DNA of 64,000 bases, taken from RYN-124 sp033851845. Its GTDB lineage: Bacteria > Actinomycetota > Actinomycetes > Mycobacteriales > SCTD01. The stretch lies in contig JAWWOH010000036.1 of NCBI GenBank assembly GCA_033851845.1, forward strand, positions 1 through 64,000. The letters are read 5' to 3'. Position 1 is the first letter of the stretch. Each line of letters begins with the position of its first letter. Position numbers and translations under genes: made by a program. The notes beneath the pieces are model-generated. The model was not told where the DNA came from, ran no database searches, and saw only the letters and a list, made by a program, of their open reading frames with translations. Positions 16,639 to 25,078 of this stretch are shown in pieces.

Positions 16639-18066
16639 CGGCCGCAGCAGCCCGTCGTGCCGTGCGGGTCGGGCCGCCTTGTCGGCGTACATCTGACCAT
16701 CGGCGCGTCGCACCAGCTCGTCCAGGCTGCAGGCCTCGTCGGGGTACCAGACCTCGGCACCGATGCTCAGTCGAAGCTCGAACGGAGCACCGGAGCCGGC
16801 GTTGTGCCGCGCCAGCGCTGCCAGGACCCGCTCGCGGACGACCGCCGGGGTGCCCCCCTCGCCGAGCAGCAGCACGAACTCGTCGCCGCCGAGCCGACCG
16901 AGCACGTCCGAACTGCGCGAGCAGGTCCGCAGCACGTCCGCCGCAGCGGCGATGGCGCGGTCGCCCTCGCGGTGTCCGAGGGCGTCGTTGACCTGCTTGA
17001 GCCCGTCGACGTCGATGAAGAGCAGGCCGCGGCGCGCACTGTTGCGGCGGGCCCGCTCGATCTCGTGGTCGGCGACGGTGAACCAGCCGCGCCGGTTGTA
17101 GAGACCCGTCAGCTCGTCCGACAACGCCACGTCTCGCAGCGCGGCCTCACGCTTGCGATGGAGCACCAGCAAGGCGCTGCCGGCGATGACGAGCAGCAGC
17201 ATGACGGCCGCCTGGGCGCGACGTGATGCGTCGCGCAGCGGGCCGAGGAACAGGTCCGAGTCCTGCAAGGTCATCGCCGACCAGCCGGTGCTGCCGGCGG
17301 GCGCGTAGGACGTGGTGTACGTCGTACCGCCCTCACGCACGTCGCGGATGCCGGGCCGGGATGCCGGCACGAGCGTCACCACATGCGGGAACCGCAACGG
17401 GCGGCCGACCTCTGCCGCGGTCGGTCCCGCGATCACCAACCCGCGCCCATCGACGACGTAGCCACGTCGGCCGTCCGCGTTCGCGAGCTGCTCGACGTAC
17501 TTTTGCAGCTGGCCGGTGCGAAGGTCGGACAGACCGACGAGGAGTCCAAGGCCGCCCGAGGCGAGCGGGACCGGCACGGCCACCGCGACGACGGGCCGGT
17601 CACCCGAGGTCAGCACGCCGGAAACCGGCAGCGTGTGACCGCCGCTGATGACCGCGGTCCGCAACGGCTGCCAGCCCGGGTCTGTCGGGCTGGGCATGAC
17701 CCGGCCGAGGGGGGCGTACATCGCCGCGGGCGTTCCCGTGGCCACGACCAACGCCGCCCCGCCGGCCATCGCCCTCGAGCCGGCAGCGACCGATCGCAGC
17801 CGGGCGGTGTCGGCCGAGGTCCCCAGCCAGGGCTTCACCCCGGCGCGCTGCTGCGCCCCCAGGATGTCGAGGATCTCGGCGCCGGCGACCTGGGTGTACT
17901 GCCCCGTCAGCCCTGCCAGCGTCGCCTGCAGGGTCAACCGGTCACCCCGGTGGGTGGCCTCGGCCCGCGCCCCGGCCTGATGACCGGCCCAGAGGCCCAC
18001 CACACCGAGTCCGAGGACGAGCACGATCGACACGGCGAGCGACCCGTGGCGCCGGAGCTGGCGCAT
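16585..18066 (-). CDS. Membrane-bound diguanylate cyclase (extracytoplasmic sensor plus GGDEF)
   Basis: Would make c-di-GMP from two GTP in response to an external cue. ATG 18066 is preferred to the frame start at 18105 because GGTGGAAGC precedes it, giving 493 residues. Membrane helices lie at about 7-28 and 287-304, with a roughly 255-residue Cache-like external domain between them. The C-terminal domain has DELTGLYNRRG, FIDVDGLKQVND and an intact GGDEF at 393-397, with RSSD placed five residues before it as a canonical RxxD product-inhibition site, so activity with feedback control is expected. The gene lies antisense between treY and treZ, converging on treY (54-bp tail overlap) and diverging from treZ across about 150 bp. 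Confidence 0.93.
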   Translation of the reverse strand: MRQLRRHGSLAVSIVLVLGLGVVGLWAGHQAGARAEATHRGDRLTLQATLAGLTGQYTQVAGAEILDILGAQQRAGVKPWLGTSADTARLRSVAAGSRAMAGGAALVVATGTPAAMYAPLGRVMPSPTDPGWQPLRTAVISGGHTLPVSGVLTSGDRPVVAVAVPVPLASGGLGLLVGLSDLRTGQLQKYVEQLANADGRRGYVVDGRGLVIAGPTAAEVGRPLRFPHVVTLVPASRPGIRDVREGGTTYTTSYAPAGSTGWSAMTLQDSDLFLGPLRDASRRAQAAVMLLLVIAGSALLVLHRKREAALRDVALSDELTGLYNRRGWFTVADHEIERARRNSARRGLLFIDVDGLKQVNDALGHREGDRAIAAAADVLRTCSRSSDVLGRLGGDEFVLLLGEGGTPAVVRERVLAALARHNAGSGAPFELRLSIGAEVWYPDEACSLDELVRRADGQMYADKAARPARHDGLLRPLRVGSGPHEERDREPVQ

Positions 18067-18214
18067 GCTTCCACCCAAAATTGTCCGAATGTGTCGTGTT
18101 CTCATCGACTCCCGGCGCGGTGGTCTTCAGCCCGAGGCCGAAGATGATGCGAAGCGACCATGAGACTGCTCACGTCGTGACTACTCGCAAGGCGCGCAGG
18201 GGAGGCTGTCGGGG
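18067..18214. promoter_or_regulatory. Divergent promoter region, diguanylate cyclase / treZ
   Basis: This is the 148-bp gap between the two divergent starts. It must hold a promoter for the cyclase and, because the cyclase separates treZ from treXY, probably a separate treZ promoter. I see no clear -35/-10 pair or palindrome in it. Confidence 0.35.
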
Positions 18215-19966
18215 ATGACGACCTTCTCGGTGTGGGCGCCGACGGCCGAGCGCGTGGAGCTGGAGGCCGCCGGCAGCCGGCAGCCGATGGGCCGACGGGA
18301 GCGCGGCTGGTGGCAGGTGGACGTGCCCGCCGCACCGGGGACCGACTACGGCTTCGCGCTCGACGGCGGCCCGGTGCGACCGGACCCTCGCAGCCGCTGG
18401 CAGCCGCAGGGCGTGCATGGGCCGTCGCGGGTGTACGACGACAGCGCGTTTGCGTGGACCGACCAGCAGTGGCGCGGCGTGCCCTTGCCGGGCAGCGTGC
18501 TCTACGAGCTGCACGTCGGGACGTTCACGGAGGACGGCACGTTCGACGCCGCGATCCAACGCCTCGATCACCTCGCCGGGCTCGGCGTTTCCGCCGTCGA
18601 GCTGCTGCCCTGCAACGCCTTCGCCGGCCGGTGGGGCTGGGGCTACGACGGCGTCGGGTGGTACGCCGTGCACGAGCCGTACGGCGGCCCCGACGGCCTG
18701 AAGCGGTTCGTCGACGCCTGCCACGCGCGCGGGCTCGGCGTCGTGATGGACGTCGTCTACAACCACCTCGGTCCGGCCGGCAACTACCTGCCGGAGTTCG
18801 GGCCCTACCTCACCGACGCGCACACGACGCCGTGGGGACCTGCGGTCAACCTCGACCAGCCGCTCAGTGACGACGTACGCCGCCACATCGTCGACAACGC
18901 GATGATGTGGCTGCGCGACTACCACATCGACGGGCTGCGGCTCGACGCCGTGCATGCCTTCGTCGACGATCGCGCGACGCACCTGATGGAGGAGCTCGCG
19001 GTCGCCGTCGAGGCGATGGGCGCACAGCTGGGCAAGCCGCTGTGGGTCATCGGCGAGAGCGACCTGAACAACGCGCGGCTGGTGACGACGCGGCTGGCCG
19101 CCGGCTTCGGCCTGAACGGTCAGTGGGCCGACGACGTGCACCACGCCGTACATGCCCTGCTGACCGGCGAGCGAGCCGGCTACTACGGCGACTTCGGGTC
19201 ACTGCCCACCCTCGCCAAAGCCCTCACCCGGGTCTTCGTCCATGACGGGTCGTGGTCGACCTTCCGGCTGCGCTCGCACGGCCGGCCGGTGGATCCGACG
19301 ACACCGGGCCATCGGTTCGTCGTCTACCTGCAGAACCACGACCAGATCGGCAACCGGGCCCTCGGCGATCGCCTCTCGGCGACCCTGTCGGACGGTCTGC
19401 TGATGGTCGGGGCCGCGCTGATCCTGACCTCGCCGTACACACCGATGCTCTTCATGGGTGAGGAGTGGGGGGCGCGTACGCCGTGGCAGTTCTTCTCCGA
19501 CCACGAGGGCGAGCTGGGCGAGTCGGTACGACGGGGACGGCGCGAGGAGTTCGCGTCGCACGGCTGGGCGACCGATGAGGTGCCGGATCCGCAGTCGCCC
19601 GCGACGTTCGCGGCGTCGAAGCTCGACTGGAAGGAGCCCGAGAGCGAGCGCGGAGCGCGGTTGCTGGAGTGGCACCGCAGCCTGATCGCGCTCCGGCGCA
19701 GCCGGCTCGACCTCAGCGACGGCCGCCGGGACCGCGTGCAGGTCACCTACGACGAGGACGCGCGGTGGCTGGTCGTGCGCCGCGGGAGCACTGCCCTGGC
19801 CTGCAACCTCAGCGCTGAGCGCCAGGCCGTGCCGCTGCCCGGCACCCCCGACGTCATGCTGCTCGCGTCGTCATCCGGCTTCGTGTTCCGCGACGGGTTC
19901 GTGGAGATCGACGGGGAGTCGGTGGCCGTCCTCGACCTGGTCGCCGAGGACAGCCCGACCCGGTAG
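18215..19966 (+). CDS. treZ: Malto-oligosyltrehalose trehalohydrolase (TreZ)
   Basis: GH13 enzyme that hydrolyses maltooligosyl trehalose to free trehalose, completing the TreXYZ route from glycogen. The 583 residues match the family. ATG 18215 has GGAGG upstream. The N-terminal carbohydrate-binding region (FSVWAPTAERVELEAAG) is followed by LYELHVGTFTEDGTFDAAI, VVMDVVYNHLGPAGNYL, the nucleophile region GLRLDAVHAF, the acid/base GESDLNN and LQNHDQIGNRA, then FMGEEWGARTPWQFFSDH. The antisense cyclase separates treZ from treX-treY, so treZ probably has its own promoter. The product, trehalose, is a compatible solute and a precursor for envelope glycolipids in some actinomycetes. Confidence 0.96.
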   Translation: MTTFSVWAPTAERVELEAAGSRQPMGRRERGWWQVDVPAAPGTDYGFALDGGPVRPDPRSRWQPQGVHGPSRVYDDSAFAWTDQQWRGVPLPGSVLYELHVGTFTEDGTFDAAIQRLDHLAGLGVSAVELLPCNAFAGRWGWGYDGVGWYAVHEPYGGPDGLKRFVDACHARGLGVVMDVVYNHLGPAGNYLPEFGPYLTDAHTTPWGPAVNLDQPLSDDVRRHIVDNAMMWLRDYHIDGLRLDAVHAFVDDRATHLMEELAVAVEAMGAQLGKPLWVIGESDLNNARLVTTRLAAGFGLNGQWADDVHHAVHALLTGERAGYYGDFGSLPTLAKALTRVFVHDGSWSTFRLRSHGRPVDPTTPGHRFVVYLQNHDQIGNRALGDRLSATLSDGLLMVGAALILTSPYTPMLFMGEEWGARTPWQFFSDHEGELGESVRRGRREEFASHGWATDEVPDPQSPATFAASKLDWKEPESERGARLLEWHRSLIALRRSRLDLSDGRRDRVQVTYDEDARWLVVRRGSTALACNLSAERQAVPLPGTPDVMLLASSSGFVFRDGFVEIDGESVAVLDLVAEDSPTR

Positions 19967-20063
19967 CAACGGCAAGAGGGCCTTCGACGGGCTCGCCGAC
20001 GGCCGGTCAGGACACCAAATTCGGGCGATACGGGACGACCGCCCGATCCCCTCTTGTGCCGAT

Positions 20064-20119
20064 GTGCACCCGACGTGCACTATCCGGCAACTGTTACGGA
20101 TGTGACGCATGTGACGTGG
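20064..20119 (+). promoter_or_regulatory. Possible operator or promoter of the EAL gene: paired GTGCAC sites and a 9-bp tandem repeat
   Basis: Two GTGCAC palindromes lie at 20064-20069 and 20075-20080, 11 bp apart start to start, about one helical turn. They are followed by a 9-bp tandem array at 20093-20119: GTTACGGAT, GTGACGCAT, GTGACGTGG. The array ends 10 bp before GTG 20130, so it overlaps or flanks the ribosome-binding region (GGGGGG). The arrangement looks regulatory. The rest of the 163-bp gap after treZ shows nothing definite. Confidence 0.35.
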
Positions 20120-20129
20120 GGGGATTCGG

Positions 20130-21293
20130 GTGGGGCTGTCGATCGCGGCTGTTCCGGTGCAGCGGAGCGACGATCTCGTTCCGCTCCGGGCCGATCTCGA
20201 GGTCAAGCGCGTGCTGGCCGGGATGACCGCCACCCGGCTCGTCTACCAGCCGGTGGTCGACCTCGACCGCGGCCAGGTCGTGGGCTACGAGGTGCTGGCG
20301 CGGTTCGGCGACGCCGGACTGCGCGCGCCCGGCCCGTACCTGGCCGCCGCGGAGCGCACCGGCCGCGGCCTCGAGCTGGAGGCGCACCTGCTCGCCCAGG
20401 CGCTCGCCAGCCGCGACGCCGTACCCGACGGCTGCTTCCTCGCCGTCAACGTCTCACCCGACCGCCTCGCCAGCCCGGTCATGGCCGCCCTGCTGCGGTC
20501 GGCCGGCGACCTCACCGGACTCGTGCTCGAGCTCACCGAGCACGAGCCGGTCGACAACCTCACGGCGCTTCGCCGCCGGATCGACGGACTGCGCGACCGA
20601 GGCGCGCTGCTGGCGCTGGACGACGCGGGCGCCGGCTGGTCCGGGCTGCGGCAAGTGGCCGCGCTGCACCCCGACATCGTGAAGCTGGACCGCTCTCTGG
20701 TCAGCGAGGTCGACCGCGACGAGGTCAAGCAGGGGCTCGTCGAGCTGGTCGGCCGGTTCGTCTCGCGGCTGGGCAGTCGGCTGCTCGTCGAAGGGGTCGA
20801 GCGGCTGGAGGAGCTCGACACGGTCCGACGGCTCGGTGTCCCGCTCGCGCAGGGCTGGTTGCTGGGCCGGCCGTCCCTGCGCTGGTCTGGGCTGCCCGCG
20901 CACGTGGCCGTCGCGCTGTCCGAGCGGTCGGCGCACAACGGTCCCGGCATGCAGGTCGGAAACCTGGTGGACCGCACCGCACCGGCCGTGCGGCACATCG
21001 CGGCCATCGGCTTCCTCCCCCAGGAGCCGGCCGACGTCGTGGTCGTCGACGCGCAGCAGCGGCCGAAGCAGCTGTGGGTCCGCAACCGCGAGGCGAGCTC
21101 ACCCAGCGGCTGGCTGCACCCGGTCATGGCGGTGGTCGCCGCAGAGCAGGCACCCGATGTCGTCGCGCGCGCCATGACGCGGCCGGCGCACATCCGCTTC
21201 GACCCGCTCGCATGTGTAGACGCTTCGGGCCGGTACGTCGGCCTGGTACACGTCGAGCACCTCGTCACGGCAACGGTGACGGCCGGGTCGTAG
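20130..21293 (+). CDS. EAL-domain c-di-GMP phosphodiesterase with C-terminal CBS-like region
   Basis: Probable cytoplasmic enzyme hydrolysing c-di-GMP; 387 residues from GTG 20130 with a G-rich Shine-Dalgarno. The EAL domain covers about 30-265. The signature is EVL at 54-56 (GYEVLARF) rather than EAL, a variant seen in some active enzymes. The other catalytic positions look intact: NVSP, the Glu of LELTEHE, the DD of LALDDAGAGWSGL, the Lys of IVKLDRS, the Glu of VEGVERLEEL and the Gln of AQGWLLGRP. The last 110 or so residues (AMTRPAHIRFDPLACVDASGRYVGLVHVEHLV) resemble a CBS-type ligand-sensing module. No membrane segment. It follows treZ on the same strand and could counter the nearby diguanylate cyclase. 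Confidence 0.9.
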   Translation: MGLSIAAVPVQRSDDLVPLRADLEVKRVLAGMTATRLVYQPVVDLDRGQVVGYEVLARFGDAGLRAPGPYLAAAERTGRGLELEAHLLAQALASRDAVPDGCFLAVNVSPDRLASPVMAALLRSAGDLTGLVLELTEHEPVDNLTALRRRIDGLRDRGALLALDDAGAGWSGLRQVAALHPDIVKLDRSLVSEVDRDEVKQGLVELVGRFVSRLGSRLLVEGVERLEELDTVRRLGVPLAQGWLLGRPSLRWSGLPAHVAVALSERSAHNGPGMQVGNLVDRTAPAVRHIAAIGFLPQEPADVVVVDAQQRPKQLWVRNREASSPSGWLHPVMAVVAAEQAPDVVARAMTRPAHIRFDPLACVDASGRYVGLVHVEHLVTATVTAGS

Positions 21294-21342
21294 GACCATC
21301 GGGCCCTGGCCGGGGCGGCTGCTTTCGCGGCATCCTGCTCGA

Positions 21343-21969
21343 ATGCGGTCGATGCGCCTGTTCCCCGTCGCGTCCGTGCTGACCCTGGTGGCCGCGTGCG
21401 GCGGCTCCAGCCACCCCGGTGCCACCGGCACGGCTCCGCTGCCCGCCGACTCACCGTCGGGGGCGCAACCGGCCTCGCCTGCCACGACCGGCGGCCCGAC
21501 GCCGCCCGCATCCCTCGCGCCGCGGCCCACCGTCACGCCGTCACGCACGGCCGCGGCGTCATCGACCGCCAGGACGGCGGCGCCCGGGCCGGGCCGGACG
21601 ACGACGCCCAGCGGGCAGCCCAGCCCGCAGCCCAGCCCGCGACCGCAAGCCAGCCCCTCGCCCAGCCCGCGGCCCAGCCCGACGAAGGCCCCCTCGCCGG
21701 CGCCGCCGCCCGGCCCGACGCGCGCGCTCGAGATGACGGCCGGCTACCGGTTCTCGCCGATGGACCTCACGATCGGCGTCGGCGACGCCGTGCGCGCGCA
21801 CAACGGCGACACCATGGACCACACGTTCACCGGACCGACCTGGGACTCGGGCAACGTCGCACCCGGTGCCTACGCACGGGTCTTCCGCTTCAACAAGGCC
21901 GGCACGTTCCGCTTCGTCTGCACCCCGCACGAGGGTCTGGGGATGACGGGCACGCTGACGGTCCGCTAG
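21343..21969 (+). CDS. Cupredoxin (plastocyanin-like) lipoprotein
   Basis: A 208-residue exported copper protein. The signal peptide ends in a lipobox (LTLVAACGG), so it should be lipid-anchored on the outer face of the membrane. A Ser/Pro/Ala/Arg-rich linker (about residues 30-125, with repeated PSP(Q/R)PSPRP units) leads to a cupredoxin domain. All four type-1 copper ligands are visible: the His of DHTFTG and the Cys, His and Met of CTPHEGLGM. Such domains carry electrons or copper in the envelope; the partner is unknown. It stands alone, with the next gene on the opposite strand. Confidence 0.9.
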   Translation: MRSMRLFPVASVLTLVAACGGSSHPGATGTAPLPADSPSGAQPASPATTGGPTPPASLAPRPTVTPSRTAAASSTARTAAPGPGRTTTPSGQPSPQPSPRPQASPSPSPRPSPTKAPSPAPPPGPTRALEMTAGYRFSPMDLTIGVGDAVRAHNGDTMDHTFTGPTWDSGNVAPGAYARVFRFNKAGTFRFVCTPHEGLGMTGTLTVR

Positions 21970-21973
21970 CAAC

Positions 21974-22009
21974 GTCGCGGCTCAGCTCCCGGTCGCGGCT
22001 CAGCTCCCG
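21974..22009. repeat. Perfect 18-bp tandem duplication over the methyltransferase stop codon
   Basis: The unit GTCGCGGCTCAGCTCCCG occurs twice head to tail (21974-21991 and 21992-22009). The copy nearer the gene contains the end of the minus-strand methyltransferase, including its TGA. The second copy repeats the same six codons in frame, so a duplicate stop lies 18 nt downstream. This looks like a recent slippage event. Confidence 0.85.
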
Positions 22010-22659
22010 ACGACCACGACCGCGAAGCCGTCGTACCCCTTGCGGCCGACGGTCTGGATCGCAGTCCCCCGCAGCCGCGGGTCGTGCGCGACGATCTCGG
22101 CGAACGCTCGGATGCCCGGCGCGCCGGCCTCCGTGGACGCCGGATCGGCCACCGCGCCGCCGCGGACAACGTTGTCGACGACGATCACGGTCCCCGGCCT
22201 GGACAGCCGGACCGCCTCGGTGAAGTACGTCGGCGTACTCGGCTTGTCGGCGTCGATGAAGACCAGGTCGAACGTCCCGGTCAGCGCAGCCAGGGAGTCG
22301 GCCGCCGGGCCGACGCGGACCTCGACGATGTCGCTCACACCGGCGGCCTCGAGATTGGCCCGGGCGACCTCGGCGTGGTGCGGCTCGAGCTCGAGGGTGA
22401 GCAGCCGGCCGTCGGGCCCGAGGCCGCGCGCCAGCCAGATCGTGCTGTAGCCGCCGAGCGTGCCGACCTCGAGGACCGACCGCGCGCCACTGATCTGCAC
22501 CAGCAGCTCGAGGAACCGGCCCTGCGCGGCCGAGACCTGAATCGCCGGCAAGCCGGCTGCCGTTGATGCCGTCAGCGCGCCCTCCAGTGCCGCGTCCTCG
22601 GGCACGAATCGGCTCTCGACCCACTCGTCGACGGCATCCCAGGTCTGCTGCGGCTCCAT
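22000..22659 (-). CDS. SAM-dependent O-methyltransferase, family 3 (COMT/CCoAOMT-like)
   Basis: Soluble methyltransferase of 219 residues, the usual length for this family. The SAM-binding motif is VLEVGTLGGYSTIWLARGL. An acidic residue at the end of beta-2 (LELEPHHAEVARANLEAAG), the metal/catalytic-region FIDADKPSTPTYF and VVDNVVRGGAVADP also match. These enzymes methylate catechol-type hydroxyls using a divalent metal. The physiological substrate is unknown; neighbours give no pathway. ATG 22659 is the start. Its 3' end lies in an 18-bp tandem duplication. Confidence 0.92.
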   Translation of the reverse strand: MEPQQTWDAVDEWVESRFVPEDAALEGALTASTAAGLPAIQVSAAQGRFLELLVQISGARSVLEVGTLGGYSTIWLARGLGPDGRLLTLELEPHHAEVARANLEAAGVSDIVEVRVGPAADSLAALTGTFDLVFIDADKPSTPTYFTEAVRLSRPGTVIVVDNVVRGGAVADPASTEAGAPGIRAFAEIVAHDPRLRGTAIQTVGRKGYDGFAVVVVGS

Positions 22660-22727
22660 GGCCGGACGCTAGCTGGTACCTGATCGGACCATCCAGCCGA
22701 CCGGCCCCACGTGCCGAGGATCCAGAC

Positions 22728-23696
22728 ATGACCTCGCTGCGGACGGGTGCGCTCGTTGCCGCCCTCGGTGTCGCGCTCGTCGCGCAGCCGGCCTCGGCTG
22801 CCGTCCGCGCCATCCCCGGCACGACCTGCACGCCGTTCCCCGCCGACAACGTGTGGCACGCCGACATCCGCACGCTGCCGGTCAACGCGCACAGCGGGCA
22901 GTGGCTCGCGCACATGTCGCCGACGCGCAAGCTCCATCCGGACTTCGGTCCTTCGTACGACGCGCAGCCGGTCCCGTACGGCATCCCGGTCACCGTCGTC
23001 GCCGGCACCCACGCCAAGGTCGGCGTGCACTTCGACTACGCGAGCGAGAGCGACCGCGGGCCGTACCCGCTCGGGTCCGACACGAAGATCGAGGGCGGTG
23101 CCGGCTCGAGCGGCGACCGGCACGCGATCGTCGTCGACAAGAGCACCTGCCGGCTCTACGAGACGTTCGCAACCCGCAAGAGCGGCACGGCTTGGTACGC
23201 CGGATCGGGCGCGATCTGGGGCCTGGGCAGCAACGCCCTTCGCCCCCGCGGCTGGACCTCGGCGGACGCAGCCGGCCTGCCGATCCTGCCGGGCCTGCTG
23301 CGCTACGACGAGGTTGCGGCGGGCACCGTCGACCACGCCATCCGGTTCACGACGAACACGACGGATCGGCGCTACCTGTGGCCGGCGCGGCACCAGGCCG
23401 GCTCGGTGTCGGACCCGTCGTACCCGCCGATGGGCGCCCGCTTCCGGCTGAAGGCCGGCTACTCGCTGGCTGGGCTGCGACCGGACACGCAGAGCGTGCT
23501 GCGCGCGATGAAGACCTACGGGCTCATCCTCGCCGACAACGGCTCGCCGTGGTTCTTCCAGGGGACGTCCGACACGCGCTGGCCGACCGGCCTGCTCGAC
23601 CAGCTGAAGGCGATTCCGGCCAGCGCCTTCGAGGCCGTCGACGAGTCGCGGCTCATGGTCAGCCCCGACAGCGGCCAGGCGCGCCGAGCGTCCTAG
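22728..23696 (+). CDS. Exported protein of unknown function
   Basis: ATG 22728 follows GAGGATCCAGAC and begins a clean Sec signal peptide (MTSLRTGALVAALGVALVAQPASA), so the longer frame from 22563 is rejected. The mature part is about 300 residues and has two cysteines. It contains TPFPADNVWHADIRTLPVN, DFGPSYDAQPVPYGIPVTVV, SDRHAIVVDKSTCRLYE-like, ILPGLLRYDEVAAGTVDHAIRF and YGLILADNGSPWFFQGTSD segments. The look is of a conserved secreted domain, possibly enzymatic, but I cannot name the family. It shares its stop tetranucleotide CTAG with the convergent CPBP gene. Confidence 0.88.
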   Translation: MTSLRTGALVAALGVALVAQPASAAVRAIPGTTCTPFPADNVWHADIRTLPVNAHSGQWLAHMSPTRKLHPDFGPSYDAQPVPYGIPVTVVAGTHAKVGVHFDYASESDRGPYPLGSDTKIEGGAGSSGDRHAIVVDKSTCRLYETFATRKSGTAWYAGSGAIWGLGSNALRPRGWTSADAAGLPILPGLLRYDEVAAGTVDHAIRFTTNTTDRRYLWPARHQAGSVSDPSYPPMGARFRLKAGYSLAGLRPDTQSVLRAMKTYGLILADNGSPWFFQGTSDTRWPTGLLDQLKAIPASAFEAVDESRLMVSPDSGQARRAS

Positions 23697-24304
23697 CGCA
23701 GGAACCAGGCGGCCAGGTCGGCGCCGACATGTGTCACCGCGGGTGCGGCCGGCGTACCCGATGCTCTTCGCAACTCACCCAGCACCAGCCCGACGATGAG
23801 GTCGAGCGGCACGACGTGCCAGCCGTACAGGGGAACGTGCAGCGCGGCAAAGCCGACCGCGCCAGCGACGATCGCCGCGCGTTCGTCAACGGCGGTCCGC
23901 ACGGCGTCGTACAACGCACCGCGAAGGAACAGCTCCTCGGCCGTGGCCACCACTGCGACGACGACCGCCCATGACGCGAACCCGGCGGCGGCATGCATCG
24001 GCCGGCCGATCCGCATCAGCGCGACCGGTGCAGACAGCAGGACCGCCCCGGCAACGCCCCACGTCGCCGCGGACACAGATATCGGCACCCGGGTGCGGGC
24101 AGCCAGCGCCATGAGGACGAGCAGCCCCGCGAACACGAGGCCGGCGGCCGGCGACCGAGCCGGGCCCGACCCACCGACGGCGACCCGCGCCCCCACGGCG
24201 AGTGCGAACCCCAGCCCGAGAAGCACGGCCAGCAGTCCCGAGCCGCCGCGGCCGGTCTCTCGGAGCGGCGCCGGCGCGGTCGGCCGGAGCATCTCGGCTG
24301 TCAC
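23693..24304 (-). CDS. CPBP family intramembrane glutamic protease
   Basis: Integral membrane protein of 203 residues, start GTG 24304. The Abi/CAAX-protease-type motifs are present: the EExxxR box in ATAEELFLRGALYDAV, the His in GFAALHVPLYG, and THVGADLAAW near the C-terminus. These proteases cut within membranes and process prenylated or signal-bearing peptides; the substrate here is unknown. Its start overlaps the stop of the upstream membrane-protein gene (GTGA), indicating coupled translation. Its stop overlaps that of the convergent exported protein. Confidence 0.88.
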   Translation of the reverse strand: MTAEMLRPTAPAPLRETGRGGSGLLAVLLGLGFALAVGARVAVGGSGPARSPAAGLVFAGLLVLMALAARTRVPISVSAATWGVAGAVLLSAPVALMRIGRPMHAAAGFASWAVVVAVVATAEELFLRGALYDAVRTAVDERAAIVAGAVGFAALHVPLYGWHVVPLDLIVGLVLGELRRASGTPAAPAVTHVGADLAAWFLR

Positions 24305-25035
24305 GACTCGGGCGGCCGGCGGGCGAGCAGCCGCACCCCGACGATGACCCCGGCCATGAGCAGGACGGTCACCCCGAGTACGCCGTACAGCGCCCCGTGC
24401 CCGCTCGACGCCGGCTTGCTACCGGTGGCCGTACCGAGCTGCGCCAGCACGTACTCCCCGGCACCAGGTGCGGTCCCGTTGAAGATGTCCCGCCCGACCC
24501 GTCGGGTCTTCAGCTCCCGCCACTTCTGCGTGGGGCCGGACCGGTACTCGAACACGGGCTCGGGTGGCCCCGCCGACGTCGACCGCATCGTGATCGCCGG
24601 TGGCTGGGCGGCGGGCGAGATGGTCACGGGCCCGGCCGTGCTGGTCAGCGAGAGCTCGTACACGTTCGACAGGAGCGGGCCGGGCAGGGGCGGCTGCGGA
24701 GCCACCGGGCGGACGGCGAGCGTGACCGGCGCCGTCCCAGGTGCGAGGAAGGCGTGCGGCGGCGCGAAGACGGACGCCTGCGGGCCGGCTTCCCGGGTGT
24801 TCACGATCAGCCCGCCGGTGTTGGACCCGTTGGCGACCTTCAGCTCGACCTGGGCGCTCGTTGCCGCCGGACCGCTCCCCCGCTCGGGCACGAACCGATA
24901 CGGCTCGTCCGGAAACCCGATGCCGTCGTACAGCGGGACCGGCGCGACACCGGTCAGCCAGACGAGTCCGAGAGCGGCGGCCAGCATCGACCACCGAGCG
25001 GCGGCGCGGCGATGCGTCGAGGGTGGCACGGTCAA
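24301..25035 (-). CDS. Membrane protein of unknown function, partner of the CPBP protease
   Basis: A 244-residue protein with an N-terminal hydrophobic segment (SMLAAALGLVWLTGVAPVPLY, about 16-36), a beta-rich external domain and a C-terminal membrane helix (GALYGVLGVTVLLMAGVIVGVRLLARR). The external part contains repeated Val/Pro beta segments (APVTLAVRPVAPQPPLPGPLLSNVYELSL) typical of Ig-like folds. Its stop overlaps the CPBP start by 4 nt, so the pair is a translational unit. I recognise no family; it may present, or be processed by, the protease. Confidence 0.75.
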   Translation of the reverse strand: MTVPPSTHRRAAARWSMLAAALGLVWLTGVAPVPLYDGIGFPDEPYRFVPERGSGPAATSAQVELKVANGSNTGGLIVNTREAGPQASVFAPPHAFLAPGTAPVTLAVRPVAPQPPLPGPLLSNVYELSLTSTAGPVTISPAAQPPAITMRSTSAGPPEPVFEYRSGPTQKWRELKTRRVGRDIFNGTAPGAGEYVLAQLGTATGSKPASSGHGALYGVLGVTVLLMAGVIVGVRLLARRPPES

Positions 25036-25078
25036 CAGTCTGCTGCCAGTGGGCGCGACCGGTCACCGCCGGGCGTCC

